Shown: piece after piece, positions 11,565-22,867 of the stretch
Layout: each line of letters begins with the position of its first letter
How positions within the stretch are numbered: position 1 is the first letter of the stretch
Source: Takashimella koratensis
Taxonomy: Eukaryota > Basidiomycota > Tremellomycetes > Trichosporonales > Tetragoniomycetaceae
Length of the DNA: 64,000 nt
Reading direction: 5' to 3'
Assembly: GCA_003116875.1 (NCBI GenBank)
Contig: BCKT01000013.1
Span: 124,001-188,000, forward strand
The notes under the pieces: model-generated
The model's database searches: none
What the model was told of the DNA's origin: nothing
The model's input: the letters and a program-made list of their open reading frames with translations, nothing else
Translations under genes and position numbers: made by a program

Positions 11565-13639
11565 CTAGATTACGCCTATCCGCTGAGAATACCGCCTTTG
11601 TTGTTGCTGATGATGCTGAGCTTTACTTTGCTCCTGCACGATCCCACCAATAACTCCTACGCTCCCGATAATCTCATCCACTTCTCTATCCCAAGCATCC
11701 ATCCTTGCGCAGAGAGTCGCGAAACAGCTCCGGATCTCGGGATGGATTCCGTCCATTTCCGCGCGCTCACCGTATAGTTCGCGCTGGACGTCGTCGAGGA
11801 GGTGGAAGGGTAGCGCGAGGGACATGGACTTTCGGTGGCCGGCAGGGGAAGTAGCGGATTGGGCTGAGAGAGCTCGCGCACGCGCGAGAGAGGTGACAAG
11901 TGGGAGAGAGAAGTCGGATGGATAGCGGAGTGGTTTGGTGGATCGGGAGAGGGAAGTCGTGCTGGGTGGAGAGTAGTTGGGCGCGAATGGATTCCGAGAG
12001 GAGAAGGGGGGAGAAGTGGTGGAAGTTGAGGGGTTGATAGGGTTTGGGGTGGTCTCGGGGGAGGTGACGGGTGGAGAGGTCGCGGTGGCTGAAGACGAGG
12101 TTTGCGGAGTGGAAGGCGTGACGATGGTCGTTGGGATAGGTCGAGATTGACCGTGCCCGGGCTCCGGAGTGGTCATTGCCGGTGCGATCTGAACACTCTC
12201 CGGGCTCCTCTGCTGTTGCTGCTGCTGTTGGTGTTGCTGCTGCAGTTGGTGCTGGTATTGCATCTGTTGTTGTTGCGCCCTAATCGCATGTTCGTTCTCC
12301 ATTCGCTGCGCCTCGACCGCGTCGTTTGCCCACTCGACGCCATCATCAGGCTCCAGGTCGTACCCTTGCACGTTGACGTGTGCGGCCTGATCCATCTCCT
12401 TACCCCTACTCGAGACATTGATATCCCTCCCATCATCAATCTCATCTCCATGGATCGCACCATCATGCTCCTCGTCCTCATCGTCGATTTCCTCGTCGTC
12501 CTCATCCTCATCCTCATCCTCATCTCCCTCCTCGTCCTCCTCGTCGCTGCTCCATGTCACACCCGGGTGGTCGACATAGGTCGGTGGCGCAAAAATGACT
12601 CTTCGACTCCCGTTATCCTCCTCTGCCTTCTTCTTCGACCAACTCAACAGCCCCTTGCGCTCCTTCTCCTTCTCCTTGGGCCCATCTCGCTCTCGAACCC
12701 CATCGACCACGTTCCCGCGAGGACCACCGGCTGCCGCTTTGTCCTCGAGCGTGGCGAGCGCGACCTCGATATTTCGGTGCTTGTTCAGCCGTGCCAGTCG
12801 CTCGAAAGGGGTCTCGACATTCTCCGCCGGGATGTAGCCGACGTCTTCGGTTTTCAACACGCGCACGAGCCACCAGTACGAGTTGGCGTCGTCGAGAAGG
12901 AGAAGCGAGTCGCCCTTGACCACAGAGGCCTGACCCTCGACCGTAGCGAGAAACGTGTGGCTACAGGAAGGGTCCTGGTTAGCTTGACTGGTCGCGATGG
13001 AGCGGCGTCCTTTGAAAAAAGGAGTAGACGGTGGGGCAATGGACCAAGCTACGAAACCACAACTTACAGAGCATAGATCAAGCTAAAGTCGATGTTTTCG
13101 TCTGGTATACTGGCAATTGAGCTGCCGTCGTCATCAGAGTAAACCTCTTCGTCCTCCAGCCCATCGTGATCGTCAAGTCCCTGCGAGGCCAATATTTGCT
13201 GGTGCTGCTGTTGTTGTTGCTGTTGTTGCTGATATGTATACTGGGTTTGATACCCGTACTGCTGCTGCTGTTGAAGCTGTTGTTGTTGCATATGCTGCTG
13301 TTGTTGCGCCTGCATCGCGTTCGGGTGGTTGACGTAGTACTGATGACTTGCTTCGATCTCATTTTGGATCGCGTCTTGATCATCGTCCTCGCCTTCAGAG
13401 CCCTGTTGATGATGTTGAGGACCGGAAGGATGGTGTCCTCCAATCTCGTCGTCCTCGTCTTCTTCTTCCTCGTCTTCACCTTCTTCTACATCCTCTCCTT
13501 CGTCCGAGTCCTCCATCACCGAGTGGGAGGGATAGTAGTGGTGGTGCGCCGCGGCGGCAGGCGCAGGGTTAATGGTGACGTTGTAGCCTCCACTGTGCGG
13601 GTGCGTGATATGGGTCGGTGCGAGGGTCATGGTCGCCAT
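11565..13639 (-). CDS. Tea4/Bud14-type SH3 polarity protein, PP1 regulator
   Basis: Homologue of fission yeast Tea4 and budding yeast Bud14, which bring type-1 phosphatase (PP1) to cell tips or the cortex and regulate formins and polarity. Two exons: 13639-13068 and 12960-11565, joined in phase 2 through a 107-nt intron, giving about 655 residues. The splice lies just inside the SH3 domain (about residues 188-250), which reads YAL-HTFLATVEGQASV and ends in the family hallmark ERLARLNKHRN. An RVxF PP1-docking motif (RRVIF) lies near residue 311, followed by a long acidic run. Exon 1 is acidic and has a large glutamine-rich stretch (about residues 108-150). A second glutamine-rich run sits in the middle of exon 2. 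The C-terminus keeps a helical segment (DDVQRELYGERAEMDGIHPE). The call rests on the SH3 block plus RVxF and is firm. Confidence 0.88.
12208..12273 (-). repeat. Glutamine-codon repeat (CAG/CAA) in the Tea4/Bud14 gene, exon 2
   Basis: Dense CAG/CAA codons on the minus strand, interrupted by Met, Tyr, His and Leu codons, encode the second polyQ stretch of the polarity protein. Confidence 0.8.
13196..13312 (-). repeat. Glutamine-codon repeat in the Tea4/Bud14 gene, exon 1
   Basis: Mixed CAA/CAG tract encoding about 30 Gln in four blocks, split by YGYQTQYTY and HM. Mixed codons make it more stable than a pure CAG tract. Confidence 0.85.
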
Positions 13640-14881
13640 GGTGAGTTGGTTCAGGCTAGCGTGCGTGCTGGGTTATAGGTTTAGTAGGTAGTTTCACGCG
13701 AATCGCTGTCGTTGTTGTTGTCTTCTCGTGATGATGCGCTCGGGTCGTTGCTGGTAAGTTGTACAACTGTACAGACCGATAGGGAGATAGGCAGGCGGGC
13801 GAGCCGAGGTTCAAAGTCCTTTTTGTTTCAAGATGTATTCGTCCGTCGGTCGTCGGTATGGCTTTGGACGTCCTCGACTTGTCGGGCGAGGTGTTGAGAT
13901 GTGCATCCACGGTCGGCCGGCGACGAGAGGGACAGCGGTGGATGGGTAGGTAGGTGGGTGAGATGGAGATGGAGAGGGGAAGGGAGGATGATGTTGATGT
14001 TTGAGGTCGAGGGGATGGACCGAGGTTTGAATTGAAACGAGTCCATAATAGTAGTCCCTCTATCGCAAAGGTAAAAGGTGTTTGGACGCGACAAGGGCAG
14101 TGCTCAGTGGAATGTCACCGTAATGACGTGTGAATCTATCATTCGAGGCGAAGAAGTGATAATATATCATGGAAACTTTTTACGTAACACTACCCCTCAC
14201 TGCGCTGTGGCGCGTCGTGTTCCAGCTGCAGGCGTGTGTGTGGATGTGTGTGTATGTGTGTGCGCAAGAACCCTGTCACCGCATGCACTGGCCTCTTGTT
14301 TGTTTACCTCGCACCCACCGTCCAAGACACCAAGACCACCAAGACACCTCGCGCAGCACTCCGCGTCATACTGCATACACCCATCGACACTAACTCCCAG
14401 CAGTCAAAGACGAGTGTCGCAACTGGTGGGCCCCCGTTCCCTCTGGTTTCTTCAGATATAAAATAGAGGCCAAGGAGCTAAAGAAACGGTACTGTACGTA
14501 CCTACCTAACCCGCAACCCCCGGATGCTGTGTGACCTGAAACGTAAAGTTTTTTCAGTGACCCCGGACCATCCTCCCTACCGACCCCTGAGGGGTTTACA
14601 TATTTGTTGACTCTCGTTGCTTGCTCTCCTCGCTAGCCGGCTAGCCTTACCCTTACCCTTACCCTCCCTCCCCCTCACGCTTTGCTGCACCGACCTGCAA
14701 CTGCGAGCGACGAGTCCTTGTCCTTGTCCTTGTCCTTGTTGTGACTGCACACTCTTTCGGCACAGCTCTACTCTGCTTTCCGCTCTCTTCACTCTTTTAC
14801 ATACACACTCATTCACATCTACCCACTCCCTCTTACTCCTTCACTCCCATCTTTCACCCACCCGCTCCGACGCAAGCAGCC
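13640..14881. other. Divergent promoter region between the polarity and PLC-like genes
   Basis: About 1.2 kb with no supportable gene. It holds a GT-rich run near 14234-14265, a TATAAAAT element, a CTTACC tandem repeat near 14644-14664, and a GTCCTT repeat near 14718-14740. It must carry the promoters of both flanking genes. Confidence 0.5.
14457..14464 (+). promoter_or_regulatory. Possible TATA element upstream of the PLC-like gene
   Basis: TATAAAAT, but about 420 bases before the ATG at 14882. If it is the real core promoter, the leader is long or contains an intron. Confidence 0.3.
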
Positions 14882-16562
14882 ATGCACGTCCCGGCCCTCC
14901 TCTCCACTCTCGCCCTCGCTCTCTCCGCCACCCTCCCCGCTGTCTCCGCCGCAACGACCTGCAACGGCTTTTCCAGCCTCTGCAACAAGCTCTACTCCAA
15001 CGTCACCTTTGTCGGCGCGCACGACAGTTATGCGGTCGGCTCGAGTATCGCAGACAATCAGGACAAGAACGTCACAGGCCAACTGGTGAGTGAGAGTGAG
15101 GATCTTGGCACGGGCACTGGGCGGCAACAGGTGGCGCGTCGCAGCGTTAAGCGCCTACTGGTCGCTGCGGTAGTCCCGCTCAAGTCGAACGATGACTGCG
15201 AGACGAGCAATGTTTGAAGGAGGGGTCGGGGAGGGGACAAAGGAGCACAGGCAAGGGTGATGAAGGAGCAAGCATTGCTGACGCGTTTTGGCTTGTTAGA
15301 ATGACGGTATCCGGACACTCCAGATTCAGACGTGAGTTGACCTAGCTCTGGTGCGAGGTTTTACTAATTCAAATCTTCAGTCACAACACGAGTACTGGTA
15401 TTCACGTCTGTCACACGTCATGCGTGAGTTTCAAACGATTCCGCATCTACTTGTGTGCAATTCCAGAGCCTGCGCTGACCCAAAATAGGACCTCGTCGAT
15501 GGCGGTTCGCTCCAGAGCTACCTGACCAGTGTCGCGTCATGGCTCAACTCGAACCCAAATCAAGGTGAGTCCTACCTCTTCTCTCAACTCCACCATCGCC
15601 CCCCCCCCCCCCCCTTTCCCCCTTCAGCGCCCCTACTGACGCGACCAGTCGTCACTCTCGTCATGGTCAACATCGACGACCTCCCGCCGACGAGCTTCTC
15701 CCCGATCTTCCAGGCTGCCGGTCTCGACTCCAAGGCCTACTCCCCATCGTCTGCCACGCTCTCTCTCTCATCTTGGCCTACTCTCGGGACCCTCATCGAC
15801 GCCGGTACCCCGCTCGTCGTGTTCATGGACACCGAGGCCGACTTTACTAGCGTCCCTTACATCATTGACGAGTTCAGCAACATGTGGGAGGATGCCTATG
15901 GTCAGTTTTATTGCGCTTGCATGCTTGATTCCAACTGACACCTGAACAGACGTCACCGACACGTCATACAGCTGCGCGGTCAACAGGACCTCGGGCACCG
16001 CGTCGTCGCAGATGATGATGATCAACCACTTCCTCGATACGCAATACAGCTTTGGCGGAACGACATTCTGGGTGCCTAACAAGTCAGCGCTCAACACGAC
16101 CAACGCCGCCTCGGGCTCGGGTAGCATTGGGTTCCACGTTGGCAATTGCGTCAACATCTGGGGGTGGGTTTTGCCTCTGGGCCCCTGCACCTCTTTGCCT
16201 CTTTGCCTCTTTGCCTCTTTGCTTCCTCGCTTCCTGTCCCTCGAATCCTCCCCGGTGCCCTTCATTCTCGCTGACTCGTTACCATTTACAGACGCGCACC
16301 GAACATCATCCTTCTCGACTACTACGACTCGAACGGTAACGCTCCCTTCAACGTTGCCGCCTCTCTCAACGGTGTCTCGGCGCCAACCAACACTGTCACC
16401 CCCGCTTCGACAGCGACGACATCGGGTAGCGGCAGCGCCGCGTCCGTCTCGACCTCGAAGCTCTCGGGCGCGCGGACAGCGGTCGACTTGAGCGGCAGGG
16501 TACTCGTTGGACCCGTGTTGGCGGCGTTGATCGCCGTCGGCGCAGGGGTGGCCATGTTCTGA
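14882..16562 (+). CDS. Secreted PLC-like phosphodiesterase, probably GPI-anchored
   Basis: Fungal protein of the PLC-like phosphodiesterase TIM-barrel superfamily, related to PI-PLC X domains. It has an N-terminal signal peptide (about residues 1-21) and a C-terminal hydrophobic tail (GRVLVGPVLAALIAVGAGV) after a Ser/Thr-rich linker, which is the layout of a GPI-anchored surface protein. Family blocks are NVTFVGAHDSYAVG (first active-site His), NDGIRTLQIQ, IHVCHTSC, VVTLVMVNIDD, PLVVFMDTEAD and VPYIIDEFSNMWE. RAPNIILLDYY is the last barrel strand. There are at least seven exons. Exon 2 is only 32 nt (15300-15331) and exon 3 is 43 nt (15381-15423). The substrate is unknown: phosphoinositides, GPI or another phosphodiester are possible. 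The stop is TGA at 16560-16562. Confidence 0.82.
15599..15614 (+). repeat. Poly-C run in a PLC-like gene intron
   Basis: Sixteen consecutive C within the intron that precedes the exon beginning TCGTCACT. It acts as an extreme polypyrimidine tract and is a likely site of length variation. Confidence 0.85.
16194..16226 (+). repeat. Short tandem repeat in the last PLC-like gene intron
   Basis: About four copies of the 8-mer TTTGCCTC inside the intron before the final exon. Confidence 0.7.
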
Positions 16563-16933
16563 GATCTTTCAAGATAGGTCAGAGTAGGTAAATCAATCTA
16601 AATAAAAAAAAATTCTTCAAATTTAGTACGCAAGGACTTTGCACACGCATAGCCTTCTTCCTATCCCCCGTAGCAACCCTTTATCTTCGTTTCATCTTTT
16701 CACGACCCACGCCGTTCCTTTTGGACTTTGTCTGTACAACCAAATGCATGCGTCTACCTACGATGATGATTGAAGCGTGTCGTTGCTGTTGGATTGGATG
16801 AGAGCGTCGCTTTCTACCTTTATGAGATAGTTGGATATTGACGCCGTTGGCTATTGATATCGCCCTTCTGCGCTGCTTGCGATAAATTCGGATCTCAAAA
16901 CTCGGCCACATCACCTACACCGCAGTCTCCTGC
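16563..16933. other. Convergent intergenic region with poly(A) signal
   Basis: Between the ends of the PLC-like gene (plus) and a small minus-strand gene. It holds an AATAAA followed by an A-run at about 16601-16610, a plausible cleavage/polyadenylation signal for the plus-strand gene. Nothing else is visible. Confidence 0.5.
16601..16606 (+). terminator. Polyadenylation signal of the PLC-like gene
   Basis: AATAAA 39 bases after the stop codon. Confidence 0.45.
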
Positions 16934-17537
16934 CTAGACCCCAAACAACCGCGCTACCTCGCCATTACCAAGGGGCAACCGCTCCAACGTCGACCGTACC
17001 GTCGGATCCGGTGTAAACACGACACCGCACCCGGTCGCCCCTCCCACTCTTCCTCCTCCCGCCACTGGTTGCGCGCTTCCTTCGGGTCGCTGTACCTCCA
17101 AAGGTGTGGACTGAGCGTGGAGCTGAGAAGTGCCCCGTGTGGGTGTAGGGGTGGGTGAGAGCGCCTGAGACTGGGACCGAAGGGTCGAGGCGAGGTCTAG
17201 TTCGGATTCGTCGTATTCGAATGCCTAGTGAAGTTAGCGAGTGTTTCTTCCACCCGCGTGAGAGCCGAGTGGAGAGAAGAGGGGCAGGAGGTAGGAGCTT
17301 GAGCTGGCCGAGACTGTATAGGGTTGGAAATATAGAGGAAGACACGTAGCGGATTAGACATACGGATCGAGATCGGGGAGAGTTGATGGCCCCGATTGTT
17401 CCCTTGACAGCAGGTAACGGACCTCTTCTTGACGGACTGGACGCGGACACAGAATCATCGGAGTAGGTGTACCCGCCCGAGAGGGTGGACGAGGAGACGG
17501 ACGATGACGAGGCGAGGGTAGATGATTGGGCTGACAT
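16934..17537 (-). CDS. Small protein of unknown function
   Basis: Unknown family. Two exons by splice logic: 17537-17364 (58 codons, phase 0, donor GTATGT) and 17224-16934, joined across a 139-nt intron that ends CTAACTTCACTAG, a textbook branch site and acceptor. The product is 154 residues. It begins with a very Ser-rich segment (MSAQSSTLASSSSVSSSTL), then SGGYTYSDDSVSASSPSRRG, and the second exon opens AFEYDESELDL. The end, VVFTPDPTVRSTLERLPLGN, looks like ordinary coding sequence and stops at TAG 16936-16934. The reading frame is open only after splicing out the intron, which supports a real gene. There is no signal peptide or membrane helix. Confidence 0.5.
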
Positions 17538-17904
17538 GGTAGGTGGGGTGTCGAGGAGGGGGAGAAAAGAGAACTTGGTCTGTCGGTAAATGGAGGGCTC
17601 ATTGTTGATGAATTCGTTACGTAAAACAGTATATCGTGCTATTGAGTGTGGGAAGCTCTGCGTCGATCAAAGATTATCCCTGTCCGCTCAAGCATAATCC
17701 GATCTCACAATCTGGCGACTTGCCCCGGTCAACCGTTCCCTGTATCTTAGATTCACTATTCCCTCCTTTCCTCTCCCCTCGCCTGCTCCTTTCACCTCAT
17801 TCGCAACTTCTCGCCCTTCCACCTTGCCCAATCCCGAACTTCTTCCCAGACACTCTTGACCGTTCCCAACACCACTACTTCTCACTATTTTACCCTCGAC
17901 CCCC
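17538..17904. other. Divergent promoter region at the left end of the F-box array
   Basis: Between the small minus-strand gene and F-box copy 1. Pyrimidine-rich toward 17904. No gene is seen. Confidence 0.5.
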
Positions 17905-19370
17905 ATGATCATCCACAGTCATGTCTTCCCAACCACACCCAGGACCCGCACCGCAGCCACCACCACTGCTTCCGTCGTTGAACTCCACCCTCTGACCAAC
18001 CCCGAGCTCCACGCCCAGATTCTGTCCAACTGTTCTCGAGAGGACATCGCCATGGCCGCTCAAGTCTCGAGAACGTGGTACAACGCTGCGATCCCGTTCT
18101 TCTACCGGCACATTGATGTTGTATGGGATAGGAATCCAACACCTACGCAGAACAAGACCTTTACCCTACCTAGCCTGCAAATGCGGACCGGCCCCTCACC
18201 CAACTTTGAATCGAGGAACGCTCTCTTACCCCGCCTGCAATCTAAGCCCGTCGAGATGCCGCCAACACTCTCTGAACTTTTCCCATCCTCCCACCTGGGA
18301 TCGTCCGACATATTCAGATCTTCGCAGGGCGATCCTCCCCCTCTCGCCGACTTAGACAACACGACAACGTCGTGCGGTACGACTGAAGAAAACACGGCGG
18401 CCTTCACCCCAAGCAAAGCCGCCATGTTCACCAGAGCGGTGACGATTCACCCTCATTGTATGGACCAACCTGTCGCGTAAGCGATAACGTCCCCTTCTCA
18501 CTCTCGGGACCACATCACTGATATTTTGCACTGAGCAGGCCGTCCTTTACCTCAGCCAGCCTGTCAGGATTTGCGTTCGACAAAGCCCGCACTCTCATAT
18601 TGGACAACCGCAATGAGAATTTCGACAAAGCGATGAACCCCAAGCAGTATCAGAATGCGAAGGCTCTAGAAAGACTTGAACCACGGGAGCTCGTTGTATT
18701 GGGATCTAAGAGTCACCGACAGTTATCAATCTGGTGGATTTGCCGATACCTGGAATGCCTTCATTCGAACGACTCGGTGCAGCGCTTCACTTTCGTTTCT
18801 CCCAACTTTGACCACCTTCCTACCAACGTCACCCTCATCAGTCACAATCTACCCCGTGACATTGAGATTCGCATCGTAATTGTACCCGAAGCCCTTGAAA
18901 ATCTTGACCCCTCCGTCGATCAAACATTCGTCTCACCACCTTTCAACACCCATTTGGTCGCGCTCTGTGAATTTATGTTGTCCGCCAGACTTTCCCACAT
19001 CCATCCCCGAATCACCATTTACCTCCTCTTCCCTTACACATTCTACCAAACCTTCAACATCGAAAACGAAATCCGTGATGCGATTCTCCAACGGCTCCCA
19101 TTGAGTCGTGGGGATACAAGCGACAGCGTGCGACGGGTGCGTGGAATCAGCATCAAGTCGTTGAACGATTTCATTAACGACTACGACAAGGGAGCCTTCG
19201 AATATATATTCGACCAAAGGCAGGTAGACGAGTATCGCAGCTTTTTCAATCCTGTCACACAGCCGAGTGGCACCAGTGGGATGGACGTCGATTTTGACGA
19301 CATTTTCCACGACGACGAGGGAGATGAATGCGATGAGGAGGACAAGTTCGACGTGGATCAGGAGGATTAG
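17905..19370 (+). CDS. F-box-like protein, tandem family copy 1
   Basis: F-box proteins recruit substrates to SCF ubiquitin ligases through Skp1. This copy is intact: exons 17905-18476 and 18539-19370, phase-2 junction, 467 residues. The F-box lies near residues 28-75 (LHPLTNPELHAQILSNCS and AAQVSRTWYNAAIPFFYRHI). A Ser/Pro/Thr-rich spacer of about 90 residues follows, then TIHPHC, the local version of the family PHxxC motif just before the intron. The body has VRRVRGISIKSLNDF and IFDQRQVDEY near the C-terminus, then an acidic tail (GDECDEEDKFDVDQED). It has no canonical leucine-rich repeat that I can define. It heads an array of nine relatives in the same orientation. The F-box call is by pattern, and Skp1 binding is inferred. 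Confidence 0.75.
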
Positions 19371-19611
19371 TTGGTAGACGAGGTCAGCGACTAGTTAGCA
19401 ACGAAGCGAGAAAGTGTTCAGATAACGTTGACGAGACCAGAGACATCCTGTGATCGTTGTATCGTAGCTACGACCAATTTTGATTGGTGTCAAATACATT
19501 GTACTGTATATTCGTAAGCATGGGAAGTCGGTATGGCAAGCCTCAGGGTCCGGATGAATTGTGGAAGAAGGGATAGAATGTCGAGCTCAAGAAGCAGAGG
19601 GTGATCTCACC

Positions 19612-19655
<44 letters not shown>

Positions 19656-20014
19656 ATTAATCACCATTAGTCCCATCCCTGCGCCCTCCTTTACTCCCTC
19701 GCAGTCATCTCCGCCGCCTCACCTTGTTCCACAATCTTGCTCCTCCTCTACCTCTTCGCCTCATCACTCCACCTCTTTTCTCCACTTTCTCACCTTCTCG
19801 CCTGCCTCATCTTCTTTGACCTGACGCTCCTTTCCCACCTGTCTCTCCTCTAATCCCTCAGCTCCTTTCATCAGCTTCCACNCCCCNCCCCGCCGTCACT
19901 CTCTCACCTTACCCACCCCATATCCCATAGGCCGTCTGTTACGACTCCACGTCACGTCGCTCTTGCCTTATTTCCCTCCTCACCCCACCTTGGCCCAGCC
20001 ACTACCACCTACAG
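19371..20014. other. Intergenic region with GT microsatellite and ambiguous bases
   Basis: 3' flank of copy 1, then a long GT repeat, then pyrimidine-rich sequence with two N positions (19882 and 19887). I could not find the F-box exon expected here for copy 2. The two N show that the assembly is uncertain at this spot. Confidence 0.6.
19615..19653 (+). repeat. (TG)n microsatellite
   Basis: About 19 uninterrupted TG units. It ends in TTAATTAA. Confidence 0.95.
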
Positions 20015-21907
20015 GCAATCGAGGGGTCCAACGAACCCGAGGAAGACAATCTCGACTTGGACAGCGAGGGATGGTGTGACGATGTGAACTGTCCAACTTC
20101 GGAGATCTTTCGCTGGGACGACTACATCGCTGAGCACGGTATCGATTGCGTCGAGAAAGAAGACACCGATCCTCTTGGAGTGGTGGACCCCCCGTCTCTA
20201 CACCCCGAATACAGGACGACCGACGATCCCTCCGGCGAGGCTGTCAACCTCGAGGCGCCTTTTGTCAAAGCCCCTCTATCGACCACGTCGGACGAAGCGA
20301 CCCTGTCAGATGCTCAATCAGCCGACCCCCTTCTCTTGACGAGTTGAAGCAGCCGCTCAGCGCCTCGACAGGAGCCGATATTTTCGTGCATGACCTCAGC
20401 ACCGGTGTATCCAAGCTCGACATCCAAGCTCTGCCTTCCAGCAGCAACAAACGCTCCTCCGAGAGCTGCAAAGACGATCCCCAGACGTCTCCTCTCTCTC
20501 ACCATATGGTGCCGCCACCCACGCCGCCAACTGTCCCAGTCGGGTCCTCGGTGGTCCCCGATGAGGACAGGGTAGGGTTCAACTCAAGCAAGGCCAAGTA
20601 CACCAAAGTGGTTACTGTCCACCCTCATCAGGAATGTCGCACTGCCAAGTGAGTACTCTCGAGTGGAAGAGATCACACTCGAGCAACACACTGACCCCGC
20701 ATACCTCCTCAGGCATCATTTCACCACGACCCCCGGCCAGAGCTTTAACTTTGAGGCAGTGCAAACCCTCGTCTTGGACAGCCGCGAGCCCCCTCCTCCA
20801 CCGTCTGAGACATGGGGTCAGCCCTTACTGGCTGGGAACCACCGGACCTTCCCGTCCCTCGTGCTTTCCCGGCCCCACCTGGTTGTCCTCGGACCGAAGA
20901 TGCCGGTACCGAGAAACTGCCAGACGGCGCCGCTGGCATGGATTCAACAATACCTCGCCTCGACTCCCTCACACCAGTCGATACAGCGGCTGACCCTCGT
21001 CGCGAGTAACCTGGAGGCTTTCGAGTACAAAGTCCTCGGCGTGACCTTCTTCCTTCCCCCAGAGGTTGAGACTCGTGTCGTCTTCCTCCCCGAGGCACTC
21101 GACGAACACGGTCGGTACGATTGTCACCGCCAGCCGGACGGACAAAATCGAACCTCGATCAGCACCCCTCCAGTCCCTTCACACTCCCTTACAGGTATCG
21201 GCTCCCTCTGCGCCGAGCTGATTACCTCCCGACCCACCAACTCTGAGGCACCAATCATCATCTATTTCCTCCGCCCTTACACGTTCTACCAGCTCATCGG
21301 ATTCGAGAACGAGATCCGTGAGAGGGCGCTGATCGCGCTCGAACAAAGCTTGTGGGATCACAGAAAGATGCCAGCACAGATGATCACGGTCCGGTCTTTC
21401 TTCGAGTTTGGGCATGACTATCGTCAAAGAGTGTTCAAGGACGTATTCGACCAAGAACAGGTCAATAACTTTGAGAGGATGATGGAGGACAACAAGAAGA
21501 TGGCTTCATTCAGGTTCGACTGCCCCGTCCAGGCAGATGTCGACGATATTGGGGATTTCCAACTTGAGTATGAGGACGATTCCCCAAACGACGAGGAAAA
21601 TACCGACAAAGAACAAGGCGAGAACGAGGAGGAAAGTCAAGGTGGGGAAGAGCACAACGAGTACGTTCACGTCAACTACCAGGACGTCTTCGCGGATGAC
21701 GGGTACGTCGAGGAACTTAGATCATCACGGACAATCGAGATGAAGGTGAGTACGGACTGTCGCCATTGTTGCCCCAGCTTGGCTGACATCGACCAGTCCC
21801 TTTCCGCCGGATATGATGCTTCCCTTCATGCTCTCCATTATGCCTTCCTCATTCCGCTTCAGACACGTGTTGTTGCCATGACTGTACCCAGTGGCCACCT
21901 ACATTGA
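20015..21907 (+). pseudogene. F-box-family copy 2, lacking a visible F-box and frameshifted
   Basis: The second exon (20713-21907) is a good family member: LVVLGPKMP, IIYFLRPYTFYQLIGFENEI, VFDQEQVNNFERM, then a long acidic tail. It is closest to copy 1 (both have the FLxPYTFYQ..NEIR block). The end of exon 1 also fits (KVVTVHPHQECRTAK, donor at 20649, phase 2). The upstream part does not: the frame from about 20015 (a likely acceptor at 20013-20014) reads SEGWCDDVNCPTSEIF without any F-box. It then runs into a stop near 20346, while the PHxxC frame is shifted by one base. A C5 run at 20326-20330 is the natural indel site: one more C would join the frames. No ATG is visible for the first part. 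A 51-nt stretch near the end (from 21746) is also a possible in-frame intron. Either a decaying copy or an assembly fault. Confidence 0.55.
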
Positions 21908-22867
21908 CTCTTTTCTCCATGTCCACTCTCCCATGTCCCCGTTCCACATTCGAATCGTGCGAGAAGGATCACGCTTGAAAACGAGGATGAGGTAGTCTCT
22001 CAATTATCGAGAGACCGAGTGTTGTATAAAACATCGAAAGCTGCAGAGACCATTTCATCAGAGGCGCCTGGCATTGACAATAAATTAAAGAGGTTTGGGG
22101 TTTGTGTACAAAGGACCGTGACAAGCATTCAAACCCAAAGCGAGGGTGATTCCATGCATGTGTGTAGGTAAGCCAGTGTGCGAGAAGACTATCCAGCGGT
22201 TTCCTCTATCTCACGACTCTACGCCCATTGTGGTCCATTGTATATACAGCCGTCCTCTTCGCCTTGGCCATCTTTGCGCCAGGCAGCAGCTGTCCTCTTC
22301 TCACTCCCTATCGTTGTTGTATAAGCCATCCTTCACTGATTGAGGTGTAGATACAGCCGTCTGTACAGTATCCCCCGGGAGAGCAAGAAGTTGTACGTAC
22401 CTAGCAATTTTTTCCGAGTCGATTCGATCAGAAAAGAGAGACGAGGTGGCAGCTTGGAGGCATCCTGTAAGGTAGCTTGAGCGAAGCCAGTAGGTGAGAT
22501 CGAAATCATGCATGTGCGTCGTTATGTACCTTGCCAGTTTTGATGAGACCGAGGCTGTACCAGATCAAAGGAGGGAGAAGGGAAAACAACGATCACGCGC
22601 CTGTCAGCGACGGACGCATCCGAGATGACTAAGTTTATTTTTGCCACCGACTCTACTTCCAGCATCCCACACCGCGTGCTCTTGACCCCCAAGGCCGTCT
22701 CAGGTCTCTCCTCTGCCTCACTCGCCCTCCATTCCTTGCCCCCGCCGCACGTGGTCCAATCCCCGCCCTCACCACCACCACCACCACCAACACTGCTACC
22801 GCGGCAGTGAACACCGCCTCCGGAGCTGCCTTCATAAGCCCTACCACGAACTACTCCTTCAATCACC
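21908..22867. other. Intergenic region between family copies 2 and 3
   Basis: About 960 bases. AATAAA at 22079-22084 could serve copy 2. The last 200 bases before copy 3 are rich in CCACCA/CCACCG triplets. No gene is seen. Confidence 0.5.

Noticed and set aside
12102..13076. 324-codon plus-strand ORF, very Leu-rich
   Set aside because: It is the antisense of the Gln/Asp/Glu-rich Tea4/Bud14 exon; repeated Gln codons read as Leu on the other strand.
14644..14664. Telomere-like repeat (CCCTTA units)
   Set aside because: Only three units and the sequence is CCCTTA, not CCCTAA/TTAGGG. It sits in an ordinary promoter region.
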